Origin: Ignavibacteriales bacterium UBA6490
Lineage (GTDB): Bacteria > Bacteroidota > Ignavibacteria > Ignavibacteriales > Ignavibacteriaceae
NCBI GenBank assembly: GCA_002435365.1
Contig: DJMM01000090.1
Coordinates: forward strand, 1-8,000
Reading direction: 5' to 3'
DNA length: 8,000 bases
The notes below the pieces were generated by a model. It did not search any database. It worked only from the letters and a program-made list of their open reading frames with translations, and had not been told where the DNA came from. A program made the translations under genes and the position numbers. This document shows, piece after piece, positions 1-7,288 of the stretch; position 1 is the first letter of the stretch, and every line of letters begins with the position of its first letter.

Positions 1-1146
1 ATCTTTTGGAAGACCGCATTGATGCAGTTTGAGTTCCGGACCAACAACAATTACTGATCTTCCCGAATAATCAACCCTCTTTCCAAGCAGGTTCTGACGA
101 AACCTTCCCTGTTTTCCTTTCAGCATATCACTGAGAGATTTCAAGGGTCTGTTATTATCGCTTCTGACAGCTGAACCTCTTCTTGAATTATCAAAAAGAG
201 CGTCCACAGCTTCCTGAAGCATCCTTTTTTCATTCCTGAGTATTACCTCGGGAGCTTTAATATCTATAAGTCTTTTCAGCCTGTTATTTCTGATAATAAC
301 TCTTCTATATAGATCATTCAGATCGGAAGTAGCAAATCTGCCGCCTTCCAGAGGAACAAGCGGTCTGAGTTCCGGTGGAATAACCGGTATATAACCCATA
401 ACCATCCATTCCGGCTTATTGTCAACTTTCCCTTCACTTGCTTTAAATGCTTCAAGTACACGCAGTCTTTTCAGCAGATCAGCTTTCTTCTGCTGGGAAG
501 TTTCAATTTTAAGCTGATCCCTTAGTTCTTTTGAAAGATCTTCAATGTTAATGTTCTTAAGAATTTCTTTTACGGCATCGCCGCCTATCTTGGCAACGAA
601 TTTTTTAGGATCATCATCGTCAAGCTTATCGTTACCTGCAGGAAGTGAGTTAAGTACTTCGAAATACTGATCCTCGGAGATTAAATCCTTCTTTGTTAAA
701 CCTGTAGGACCCGGGTTTATGACTATATAGGATTCATAATAGATAACTTTTTCGAGCTCCTTTAAACTGAGACCGATAATGTTACCAATCTTTGACGGCT
801 GAGCTCTGAAAAACCAGATATGCACGATTGGCACCGCCAGTGAAATATGTCCCATTCTTTCGCGACGAACCGATTTCTGGGTTACTTCAACACCGCACCT
901 GTCGCAAATAATACCTTTGTACCTTATTCTTTTATATTTCCCGCAGTAACATTCCCAGTCACGGGTAGGACCGAATATCTTTTCACAGAATAATCCATCT
1001 TTTTCAGGCCGGAAAGATCTGTAGTTTATTGTTTCCGGTTTTGTAACTTCACCATACGATCTTGAAAGAATATCATCAGGACTGGCAAGACTTATAGTTA
1101 TCGAACTTAAGTCACGCATTGCATTTTCTTGAACTCTATAAAACAT
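1..1146 (-). CDS. rpoC: DNA-directed RNA polymerase subunit beta' (N-terminal 382 residues, cut by window edge)
   Basis: This is the largest subunit of the bacterial RNA polymerase core, which with beta forms the active-site cleft. Only the first 382 codons are present; the frame runs open off the left edge, so the catalytic NADFDGD loop lies outside. My translation starts MFYRVQENAMRDLSSITISL. The N-terminal zinc site is complete (C66, C68, C81, C84, within ECYCGKYKR and ICDRCGVEVT). Next come RRERMGHISL near 95-105, the lid region LEGGRFATSDLNDLYRR near 266-282, the clamp helices that dock sigma near 285-325, and the highly conserved segment KGKQGRFRQNLLGKRVDYSG at 343-362. The start is chosen because an AGGAG lies 7 nt upstream; the next in-frame ATG (codon 10) has no such signal. 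It follows rpoB after 37 nt and is very probably co-transcribed. The identification is secure. The A/S-PDDIL and GEVTKPETINYR style recalls Bacteroidota/Ignavibacteriota homologues. Confidence 0.98.
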   Translation of the reverse strand, partial: MFYRVQENAMRDLSSITISLASPDDILSRSYGEVTKPETINYRSFRPEKDGLFCEKIFGPTRDWECYCGKYKRIRYKGIICDRCGVEVTQKSVRRERMGHISLAVPIVHIWFFRAQPSKIGNIIGLSLKELEKVIYYESYIVINPGPTGLTKKDLISEDQYFEVLNSLPAGNDKLDDDDPKKFVAKIGGDAVKEILKNINIEDLSKELRDQLKIETSQQKKADLLKRLRVLEAFKASEGKVDNKPEWMVMGYIPVIPPELRPLVPLEGGRFATSDLNDLYRRVIIRNNRLKRLIDIKAPEVILRNEKRMLQEAVDALFDNSRRGSAVRSDNNRPLKSLSDMLKGKQGRFRQNLLGKRVDYSGRSVIVVGPELKLHQCGLPKD

Positions 1147-1153
1147 ATTTTTT

Positions 1154-1158
1154 CTCCT
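1154..1158 (-). promoter_or_regulatory. Shine-Dalgarno of rpoC
   Basis: The minus strand reads AGGAG, 7 nt before the rpoC ATG. This fixes the start at position 1146 and shows that the host uses Shine-Dalgarno initiation at least for this gene. Confidence 0.85.
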
Positions 1159-1183
1159 AATTCTTCGTGAAATTTTTCAGTGT

Positions 1184-4100
1184 TTAATTAATTTTTATAT
1201 CCAGTCCCAAGCCCTGGAGTTCTTTAATTAAGACATTGAAAGCTTCAGGAATATTTGGTTCCTGTAAATTTTCACCTTTTACTATCGATTCATAAACTTT
1301 TGCCCTACCGGCAACATCATCACTTTTAACAGTAAGTATCTCCTGCAGAATATGTGCAGCACCATAGCCCTCCAGCGCCCAAACTTCCATTTCACCAAAT
1401 CTCTGTCCTCCAAACTGGGCTTTACCTCCTAAGGGCTGCTGGGTAATAAGTGAATATGGTCCAATTGACCTGGCATGAATTTTATCATCTACGAGGTGAC
1501 TAAGCTTAAGCATATAAATATACCCGCAGGTCACTTTCTGATGGAATTTTTCACCCGATCTGCCGTCATACATTTCAGTTTTGCTTCCTTTTTCAAGACC
1601 TGCTTTTTCAAGCCATTCATCAACAACCTCTACCTTAGCCCCGTCGAAAATCGGTGTGGCAAACCTTACTCCCAGTTTTTTGCCAACCCAACCCAGTGCA
1701 GTTTCATAAAGCTGACCCAGGTTCATTCGGGAAGGAACTCCTAACGGATTCAGGACTATATCGACCGGTGTTCCATCTGGAAGGAAAGGCATATCTTCAG
1801 CAGCTACAATTTTGGCTACAACACCCTTGTTACCATGCCTTCCTGCCATTTTATCACCGACAGATAATTTTCTTTTCTTTGCCACATAAACTTTGGCAAG
1901 CTGAACTATTCCCGGAGGAAGTTCATCACCGCTGGTTATCTTTATCTTTTCTCTCTTATAATCTTCTTCAATTTCAGACTGTACATCAAAATAATTTCTG
2001 TAAAGAGTTTTTATATGTTGATTAAGTTTCTTGGCCTCAAACCAGTCAAGAGTATAATCAAGTTTAGTAACATCTTCCATTGAATCGAAAGTACTCTCTT
2101 TAATGGAGGTGTTATTCCTGAGAACTACACTGCCGTCAAGATCCCGGATACCTGTTGTGGTCTCACCAAGACAAAGCTTGTTTAGCTTTTCAATAAGTTT
2201 GCTGTAATGTGCAGCAAGAGCCTGTTTGTGTGTATTCTCAAGATTATCCAGCATCTTTTTCTCTGATTTTTTTGACTCAGAGTCCTTTTTCTTCCTGCTG
2301 AATAACCTGGTTTTGGTAACAGTTCCCTTCAGACCCGGAGGTGCCTTTAGCGAGGCATCCTTCACGTCACCGGCTTTATCTCCGAATATTGCCCTTAATA
2401 GTTTTTCCTCAGGTGTAGGATCGGTTTCGCCTTTCGGAGTTATTTTGCCGATAAGAATATCACCTTCCTTAACTTCTGCACCTTCCCTTATAATACCATT
2501 TTCATCAAGATTCTTTACAGATTCTTCACTTACGTTAGGTATTTCACGGGTTAATTCTTCCTCACCACGCTTTGTCTCTCTTACCTGAAGTTCGAATTCC
2601 TCAATATGAATTGAAGTATAAACGTCTTCACTTACAACGCGCTCGCTGATCACAATTGCATCTTCAAAATTATATCCGCGCCAGGGCATGAATGCAACAA
2701 GAACATTACGGCCTAATGCCAGATCTCCCTGGTCGGTTGAACTACCATCGGCAATAACGTCACCTTTCTGAACCCGCTGGCCTTCAGAAACAATTGGTCG
2801 CTGATTTATACAGGTTTCCTGGTTGGTACCGTGGAATTTTATAAGTTTATACGTTGTCCTTCTGGTATCCGTAAATCCGGTAATTGCTTCAATAGTATTC
2901 GGATTGATATCGTATTTTACAACAATCTGCTCTGCATCTACCGATTCAATAACTCCGTTGTCTTCTGCTATAGTAACCGAGCGGGAATCCACAGCAACTT
3001 TTCTTTCCAGTCCGGTACCTACAATAGGTGTTTCAGGTCTTAACAACGGTACCGCCTGGCGCTGCATGTTTGAACCCATCAATGCGCGGTTTGCATCATC
3101 GTGCTCCAGGAACGGAATGAGTGCGGCTGCAGCACTAACAATCTGTACCGGTGCAACATCCATATACTGAATATGCTCCGGAGTAACGATCGGGAATTCA
3201 CCCTTATATCTGCTCTTTACTCTTTCATTAATAAATTTAGATTGTTCATTGAGCGGCGCGTTTGCCTGGGCGATTGTGAAATTATCTTCCTGCTCTGCGG
3301 TCAGATAATATACTTCATCAAGAACTTTGCCCTTCTCAACTTTCCTGTATGGTGTCTCAAGAAATCCATACCTGTTCACTCTTGCAAAAATTGTGAGTGA
3401 GGAGATCAAACCAATATTCGGACCTTCAGGTGTTTCAATGGGGCATAAACGACCGTAGTGTGTATAATGTACGTCGCGAACCTCAAAACCTGCCCGCTCC
3501 CTTGTTAAGCCTCCTGGTCCAAGTGCAGACATTCTTCTCTTATGTGTAAGCTCAGCTAACGGATTTGTCTGATCCATGAACTGCGATAACTGGTTAGTTC
3601 CGAAAAATGCATTTATTACACTGGTAATGGTTCTTGCATTTACAAGGTCCTGGGGTGTAAAACTTTCGGAATCGCGCATGTTCATTCTTTCCTTAATGGT
3701 CCTTGCCATTCGCGCCATTCCAACGTTAAACTGCTGTTGAAGCTGTTCTCCGACTGTTTTAATTCTTCTGTTTCCAAGATGATCAATATCATCAACAGTT
3801 TCATTACCAACCCTGAGCTTGATAATGTATTTCATAATTGCGATAATATCTTCCTTGGAAAGCACGGTTGTGGTTTCAGGTACGCCGACCTTCAGTTTAT
3901 CATTCATTCTGTGACGGCCAACCTCGCCAAGATCGTACCTTTTATCATTGAAAAACAGTTTTTCAATCAATGCCTGGGCAGTCTCTACATCCGGTGCCTC
4001 ACCTGAACGCAGCTGCCTGTAGATCGAGAACAATGCCTCTTCTTTTGAGTGCGACGCATCTTTTCTCAGGGTATTTATGATCAGATCCTGATCTGCTGTT

Positions 4101-4954
4101 GAAACAGCCTTTATCAGTTTAATTTTATCAACTTCTGCATCCTTTAATCTTTCAACATCCTCTTCCGACAGTACACTCTCCTTGGTGAGGAATATTTCAC
4201 CGGTCGACATATCAAACACGTCGCTTGCAATCACTCTGCCTATATACTGCTCAACATCATTTTTCCTTACATCAATCTCTTCCACCAGGTTAAAAAGATT
4301 CAATATTTCTTCGTCCGTTGCAAAATCAAGTGCCCGCAGAAGTGTGGTAGCAGGAAATTTTTTCCTTCTATCTATATAGACATACATTACATAGTTAATA
4401 TCGGTTGCGAACTCAACCCAGCTTCCTCTCAGAGGGATAATCCTTGCGGAATAAATCGGTGTTCCGTTAGGATGCACAGTTTGCGCAAATGCAACACCGG
4501 GTGAACGGTGAAGCTGGCTGACAACAACCCGCTCAGCACCATTTATTATAAAAGTTCCTTTAACTGTCATGAAAGGAAGATTTCCAAGATAAACTTCCTG
4601 TTCAACACTGTTTACAAATTCTTCTGTTTCGGGGTCTTTTGTTGAAAGACGCAATTTGGCCTTAAACGGCGCAGAAAAAGTAAGGCCTCTTTCAAGGCAT
4701 TCCTGAACCGAGTACCTCGGTTTTTCAACATAGTATTCCAAAAAATCCAGCCGGTAATTTTCCTTGTTATCGAGGATAGGAAAATTTGTTGTAAAAACTG
4801 CCTGAAGTCCCTTGTTTTCCCTTTTTGCCGGGTCAACATCAAGCTGGACAAAATCCTCATAGGAAGCTGTCTGTATACTCAGCAAATCAGGTAGTTCTAA
4901 AACCGAAGGAATCTGGCTGAAGGAAATTCTATGATTATCCAATTTAACCTCCAT
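1184..4954 (-). CDS. rpoB: DNA-directed RNA polymerase subunit beta
   Basis: This is the second-largest RNA polymerase core subunit, forming one side of the DNA/RNA cleft and the rifampicin pocket. It has 1256 residues and is complete with a TAA stop. Visible landmarks: N-terminal protrusion/lobe (about 10-430); rifampicin cluster I at 452-480 (GTNQLSQFMDQ, then THKRRMSALGPGG) with D461, H471 and S476 equivalent to E. coli D516, H526 and S531; RLCPIETPEGPNIGL at 502-516; NFEDA at 762-766; the active-site lysines K1035 and K1043 in KMAGRHGNKG; and the C-terminal clamp segment with QPLGGKAQFGGQRFGEMEVWALE at about 1173-1195. A Lys/Ser-rich then helical insertion lies near 885-1005, comparable in place to the lineage-specific insertion of E. 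coli beta. It lies 156 nt after rplL and 37 nt before rpoC. There is no Shine-Dalgarno before this ATG; a GGAGGT inside codons 1-3 sits 4 nt before an in-frame TTG at codon 5, so the protein may begin there (1252 residues). Confidence 0.98.
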   Translation of the reverse strand: MEVKLDNHRISFSQIPSVLELPDLLSIQTASYEDFVQLDVDPAKRENKGLQAVFTTNFPILDNKENYRLDFLEYYVEKPRYSVQECLERGLTFSAPFKAKLRLSTKDPETEEFVNSVEQEVYLGNLPFMTVKGTFIINGAERVVVSQLHRSPGVAFAQTVHPNGTPIYSARIIPLRGSWVEFATDINYVMYVYIDRRKKFPATTLLRALDFATDEEILNLFNLVEEIDVRKNDVEQYIGRVIASDVFDMSTGEIFLTKESVLSEEDVERLKDAEVDKIKLIKAVSTADQDLIINTLRKDASHSKEEALFSIYRQLRSGEAPDVETAQALIEKLFFNDKRYDLGEVGRHRMNDKLKVGVPETTTVLSKEDIIAIMKYIIKLRVGNETVDDIDHLGNRRIKTVGEQLQQQFNVGMARMARTIKERMNMRDSESFTPQDLVNARTITSVINAFFGTNQLSQFMDQTNPLAELTHKRRMSALGPGGLTRERAGFEVRDVHYTHYGRLCPIETPEGPNIGLISSLTIFARVNRYGFLETPYRKVEKGKVLDEVYYLTAEQEDNFTIAQANAPLNEQSKFINERVKSRYKGEFPIVTPEHIQYMDVAPVQIVSAAAALIPFLEHDDANRALMGSNMQRQAVPLLRPETPIVGTGLERKVAVDSRSVTIAEDNGVIESVDAEQIVVKYDINPNTIEAITGFTDTRRTTYKLIKFHGTNQETCINQRPIVSEGQRVQKGDVIADGSSTDQGDLALGRNVLVAFMPWRGYNFEDAIVISERVVSEDVYTSIHIEEFELQVRETKRGEEELTREIPNVSEESVKNLDENGIIREGAEVKEGDILIGKITPKGETDPTPEEKLLRAIFGDKAGDVKDASLKAPPGLKGTVTKTRLFSRKKKDSESKKSEKKMLDNLENTHKQALAAHYSKLIEKLNKLCLGETTTGIRDLDGSVVLRNNTSIKESTFDSMEDVTKLDYTLDWFEAKKLNQHIKTLYRNYFDVQSEIEEDYKREKIKITSGDELPPGIVQLAKVYVAKKRKLSVGDKMAGRHGNKGVVAKIVAAEDMPFLPDGTPVDIVLNPLGVPSRMNLGQLYETALGWVGKKLGVRFATPIFDGAKVEVVDEWLEKAGLEKGSKTEMYDGRSGEKFHQKVTCGYIYMLKLSHLVDDKIHARSIGPYSLITQQPLGGKAQFGGQRFGEMEVWALEGYGAAHILQEILTVKSDDVAGRAKVYESIVKGENLQEPNIPEAFNVLIKELQGLGLDIKIN
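4947..4952 (-). promoter_or_regulatory. Shine-Dalgarno-like GGAGGT inside the annotated rpoB start
   Basis: The minus strand reads ATGGAGGTTAAATTG. The GGAGGT overlaps the annotated ATG and is followed after 4 nt (TAAA) by an in-frame TTG at 4942-4940. A six-base match to the anti-Shine-Dalgarno at that distance would suit initiation at the TTG. The stretch just upstream of the ATG is A/T-rich, with no purine-rich match. The match could be chance in a Glu-Val pair of codons. Confidence 0.45.
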
Positions 4955-5014
4955 TAAATTTATGGATTCAATTTCTTTATTATTCCGTATTTACCGCATC
5001 GTATCATTAATAAC

Positions 5015-5058
5015 AGAAAAAGCGACAGGACGGAATTCACCGCCGAATCACTTTTTCT
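5015..5058 (-). promoter_or_regulatory. Long imperfect hairpin in the rplL-rpoB spacer (possible attenuator or RNase processing site)
   Basis: In the minus-strand RNA a 12-pair outer stem forms between AGAAAAAGUGAU and GUCGCUUUUUCU, including two G-U pairs. A small internal loop (UC against U) follows, then a GC-rich inner stem of five pairs (GGCGG with CCGUCC, one bulged U) and a 6-nt loop UGAAUU. The two wobbles pair only in minus-strand RNA; on the plus strand they would be A-C mismatches. The hairpin begins 52 nt after the rplL stop and ends 60 nt before the rpoB ATG. The U-run sits inside the 3' arm and is not followed by a further U-tract, so this is not a textbook terminator. In E. coli the same spacer carries a partial terminator and an RNase III site; applying that role here is inference. 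Confidence 0.55.
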
Positions 5059-5110
5059 TACACATGATCTCGGATAAAAGTTAAATATATTAAAATATTA
5101 CTATCTAAAT

Positions 5111-5491
5111 TTATTTTATCTGTACCGTTGCACCGGCTTCTTCGAATTCTTTTTTCAGCTTCTCAGCTTCATCCTTCGAAACAGCTTCTTTTACAGTCTT
5201 CGGAGCACTCTCAACCAGATCTTTTGCCTCTTTCAGACCCAATCCGGTGTGTGTACGAACAACTTTAATTACGTTGATTTTTTTCTCACCGATAGAAACA
5301 AGAACAACATCAAATTCAGTTTGTTCTTCAGCGGGAGCTGCGGCTCCTGCTGCAGGTGCTGCACCTGCCACCATTACCGGCGCCGAAGCAGTTACACCAA
5401 ATTCTTCTTCAAGAGCTTTTTTTAATTCTGATGCTTCTAATAGTGATAAACCTTTTATCTTCTCAACTATTTCTGCTATTTTTTCTGACAT
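5111..5491 (-). CDS. rplL: 50S ribosomal protein L7/L12
   Basis: This is the acidic stalk protein of the large ribosomal subunit; dimers bind the L10 C-terminus and recruit and stimulate translational GTPases such as EF-Tu and EF-G. It has 126 residues, about the usual family length. The N-terminal dimerisation/L10-binding domain is at about 1-33, followed by a flexible Ala/Pro-rich hinge (about 35-55, AGAAPAAGAAAPAEE). The globular C-terminal domain runs from about 58 to 126 with TEFDVVLVSIGEKKINVIK and the factor-binding helix region GLGLKEAKDLVE. The start is supported by an AAAGGAGT upstream. It follows rplJ by 38 nt, the normal pairing of stalk base and stalk protein. The 156-nt spacer that follows contains a hairpin that might set the ratio of L12 to RNA polymerase mRNA. 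Confidence 0.98.
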   Translation of the reverse strand: MSEKIAEIVEKIKGLSLLEASELKKALEEEFGVTASAPVMVAGAAPAAGAAAPAEEQTEFDVVLVSIGEKKINVIKVVRTHTGLGLKEAKDLVESAPKTVKEAVSKDEAEKLKKEFEEAGATVQIK

Positions 5492-5500
5492 TTGTACTTA

Positions 5501-5508
5501 ACTCCTTT
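5501..5508 (-). promoter_or_regulatory. Shine-Dalgarno of rplL
   Basis: The minus strand reads AAAGGAGT, ending 9 nt before the rplL ATG. It is one of the strongest ribosome binding sites in the window, which fits the need for several L12 copies per ribosome. Confidence 0.8.
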
Positions 5509-5529
5509 ATAAGTTTCAATTTTTAAAAT

Positions 5530-6051
5530 TTATGCTGCCTGTCTTTTGGAAATCTCGTCAACTACACTAACCAGATCCCTGAATACAGCATTTATTGCCC
5601 CGACAATACCTGAAGCCGGTGAATCGAGACTGCCTAGAATTCCCGCAATAATTTCTTTCTTAGTGGGCAGGTTTGCCAGTGCATTGAGGTTCTTTCCATC
5701 GAAGTACTGGTTGTCAATATAACATGCCTTAAGCGCCAACTTTTGATTGGCATCGAAATATTTCTTTATAATTTTTGCGGGTGCAACCGGATTATCAGTT
5801 GAAAATGCATAACCTGTCATTCCAACAAGATGCCCGGAAAGCTTTTCGAATTTGCCGGACTCGTCAAGGGCGCGTTTGAATAAAGTATTCTTATATACTT
5901 TATACTCAACACCTTCCTTCCTGAACTCGTTCCGGATGCTGTTTATATCACCCACAGTTATTCCGGAATAATCAGTCAGAAATACTGCGGCCGATTTATT
6001 GATCATATCCTTAACTTCGGATACAATCTCGTTTTTTTCATTCTTATTCAT
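5530..6051 (-). CDS. rplJ: 50S ribosomal protein L10
   Basis: L10 anchors the L7/L12 dimers to the ribosome at the L11/23S rRNA stalk base. It has 173 residues, close to the usual 165-175. Visible family features: the N-terminal rRNA-binding domain with EIVSEVKDMINKSAAVFLTDYSGITVGDINSIRNEFRK (about 8-45) and YKVYKNTLFKRAL (about 52-64), the central GMTGYAFSTDNPVAPAKI stretch (about 77-94), and a C-terminal helix (about 140-170) expected to carry the L12 dimers. The 74-nt gap after rplA is the second longest in the window and could hold a translational control element, since L10-L12 autoregulates its own mRNA in E. coli. There is no good Shine-Dalgarno upstream, only a weak GGGT; a four-codon reading frame overlaps its ATG. 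Confidence 0.97.
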   Translation of the reverse strand: MNKNEKNEIVSEVKDMINKSAAVFLTDYSGITVGDINSIRNEFRKEGVEYKVYKNTLFKRALDESGKFEKLSGHLVGMTGYAFSTDNPVAPAKIIKKYFDANQKLALKACYIDNQYFDGKNLNALANLPTKKEIIAGILGSLDSPASGIVGAINAVFRDLVSVVDEISKRQAA

Positions 6052-6062
6052 TTTTTACCCAT

Positions 6063-6087
6063 ACCAGATTTAATTAATCAAGCCGGT
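6063..6087 (-). promoter_or_regulatory. Small possible hairpin in the rplJ leader
   Basis: In minus-strand RNA, ACCGG can pair with CUGGU (one G-U pair), with two more A-U pairs possible after a C/U mismatch, closing an A/U-rich loop. It ends 11 nt before the rplJ ATG. L10 leaders in several bacteria bind the L10-L12 complex and control rplJ-rplL translation, so the place is right. The stem is short, however, and I cannot confirm a kink-turn or match to the known L10 leader. Confidence 0.25.
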
Positions 6088-6125
6088 CTAGAAGCTATAT
6101 TTTTTTATGAGTGCGTAAACTTTTT

Positions 6126-6818
6126 TTAAATGCCGACTTCATCTCTTTTTATCCTCAACCCCGGACCCATAGTTGTAGAGAGAAATAAACTCTTTACATA
6201 CTGACCCTTGGCAGAAGTCGGTTTCATTTTCACAATAGTTGTAAGAAATGCTTTGGCATTTTCTTCAAGCTTGGAGGACTCAAAATTTATTTTACCTAAA
6301 GAAGTGTGCACAATTCCTGTCTTTTCAACACGGAATTCAATTTTTCCTGCCTTAACTTCCTTTACCGCTTTTGTGACGTCCTGTGTAACAGTACCGCTCT
6401 TGGGATTCGGCATTAAACCTTTGGGACCTAAAACTTTACCCAGTTTTCCGAGATCCGCCATTACATCCGGAGTTGCAATAATTACATCCACATCAGCCCA
6501 GCCGCCGCGGATTTTTTCAAGGTAATCATCAAACCCTGCAAAATCAGCACCTGCATCAAGAGCTTCCTGAATTTTTGCACCTTTTGCCACTACCAGAACC
6601 TTAACTGCCTTTCCTGTTCCGTGAGGCAGAGATACCGTTCCCCTGATCATCTGATCAGCGTGACGCGGGTCTACTCCAAGTTTAATTGCACAATCAAGCG
6701 ATTCAATAAATTTAACTTTTGAGACCTGTTTTAATACATCAATAGCCTCCAGCAGTGAATATTCTTTTTGTTTGTCTACTGCCTTTACTATTTCTTTATT
6801 TCTTTTAGAGTTTTGCAT
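6126..6818 (-). CDS. rplA: 50S ribosomal protein L1
   Basis: L1 binds 23S rRNA helices 76-78 and forms the mobile L1 stalk that helps move deacylated tRNA out of the E site; in many bacteria it also represses translation of the L11-L1 mRNA. It has 230 residues, the normal length. Landmarks: YSLLEAIDVLKQ (about 20-31), the family stretch DCAIKLGVDPRHADQMIRGT (about 41-60), followed by SLPHGTGKAVKVLVVAKG, then LGKLGKVLGPKGLMPNPKSGTVT (about 122-144) with the conserved MPNPKSGT signature. The start is supported by an AGGTG 6 nt upstream. It lies 26 nt after rplK, the usual L11-L1 pair. Nothing unusual is seen in the protein. Confidence 0.98.
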   Translation of the reverse strand: MQNSKRNKEIVKAVDKQKEYSLLEAIDVLKQVSKVKFIESLDCAIKLGVDPRHADQMIRGTVSLPHGTGKAVKVLVVAKGAKIQEALDAGADFAGFDDYLEKIRGGWADVDVIIATPDVMADLGKLGKVLGPKGLMPNPKSGTVTQDVTKAVKEVKAGKIEFRVEKTGIVHTSLGKINFESSKLEENAKAFLTTIVKMKPTSAKGQYVKSLFLSTTMGPGLRIKRDEVGI

Positions 6819-6824
6819 TACTTA

Positions 6825-6829
6825 CACCT
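6825..6829 (-). promoter_or_regulatory. Shine-Dalgarno of rplA
   Basis: The minus strand reads AGGTG, 6 nt before the rplA ATG, within the 26-nt spacer after rplK. Confidence 0.6.
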
Positions 6830-6844
6830 GGTTAAACTTTTTAA

Positions 6845-7270
6845 TTATTCTTCAACAGTTATACCCATACTCCTGGCTGTACCGGCAACCATGTTGGCTG
6901 CATGTTCAGTATCAAAAGCATTCAGGTCGGGCATTTTTAACTTGGCAATTTCTTTTACCTGTTCCCTGGATACTTTGGCAACCTTATTACGGTTCGGCTC
7001 TGCCGATCCTTTTTCAATTTTTGCAGCTCTCTTTAACAGCACTGCAGCAGGAGGAGTTTTTGTAATAAAAGTGAATGATTTATCCGAAAATACAGTTATT
7101 ACAACCGGAATTATCAGCCCTTCCTTCTCGGAAGTCCTCGAATTAAACTGCTTGCAGAATTCCATTATGTTAACACCCTTCTGACCAAGAGCAGGTCCAA
7201 CAGGGGGTGACGGATTAGCTTTGCCGGCAGGTATTTGTAATTTAATATATCCAGTTATCTTCTTAGCCAT
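6845..7270 (-). CDS. rplK: 50S ribosomal protein L11
   Basis: L11 binds 23S rRNA at the GTPase-associated centre together with L10, and is needed for normal factor binding and stringent-response sensing by RelA-type enzymes. It has 141 residues, the usual length. The N-terminal domain (about 1-70) has the proline-rich PSPPVGPALGQKGVNIMEFC segment (about 20-39). Prolines at 22, 23 and 26 fall in the region where changes give thiostrepton resistance in other bacteria, and they look wild type. The C-terminal rRNA-binding domain (about 72-141) contains KTPPAAVLLKRAA and a final helix with NMVAGTARSMGI. A short TAGGT lies 6 nt upstream of the ATG. It follows nusG after 18 nt and is very likely on the same transcript as rplA. 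Confidence 0.98.
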   Translation of the reverse strand: MAKKITGYIKLQIPAGKANPSPPVGPALGQKGVNIMEFCKQFNSRTSEKEGLIIPVVITVFSDKSFTFITKTPPAAVLLKRAAKIEKGSAEPNRNKVAKVSREQVKEIAKLKMPDLNAFDTEHAANMVAGTARSMGITVEE

Positions 7271-7288
7271 AAATTTACCTATGAACTT

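Noticed and set aside
2226..3400. Several open plus-strand frames of 70-120 codons opposite rpoB
   Set aside because: They lie wholly within the conserved rpoB coding strand, have compositions typical of antisense shadow frames and show no recognisable domain or ribosome binding site.
4960..5007. A 15-residue frame (MIRCGKYGIIKKLNP) in the rplL-rpoB spacer, and a five-residue one inside the hairpin region
   Set aside because: Both lack a ribosome binding site and are of a length expected by chance in a spacer; there is no evidence for translation.
5015..5058. The rplL-rpoB hairpin as a plain rho-independent terminator
   Set aside because: The U-run lies in the stem's 3' arm and the sequence after it (GUUAUUAAUG) is not a U-tract; full termination here would also cut off the essential rpoBC genes.
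5080..5110. Bacteroidota-type promoter (TATATTTA resembling TAnnTTTG) just after rplL
   Set aside because: The final G is missing and no convincing upstream TTTG-type box sits at the right distance; the region is simply A/T-rich.
6088..6125. A sigma70-like promoter before rplJ (TTTACG and TATAGC)
   Set aside because: The two boxes are each only four of six matches and are separated by about 14 nt, too short for a good promoter.
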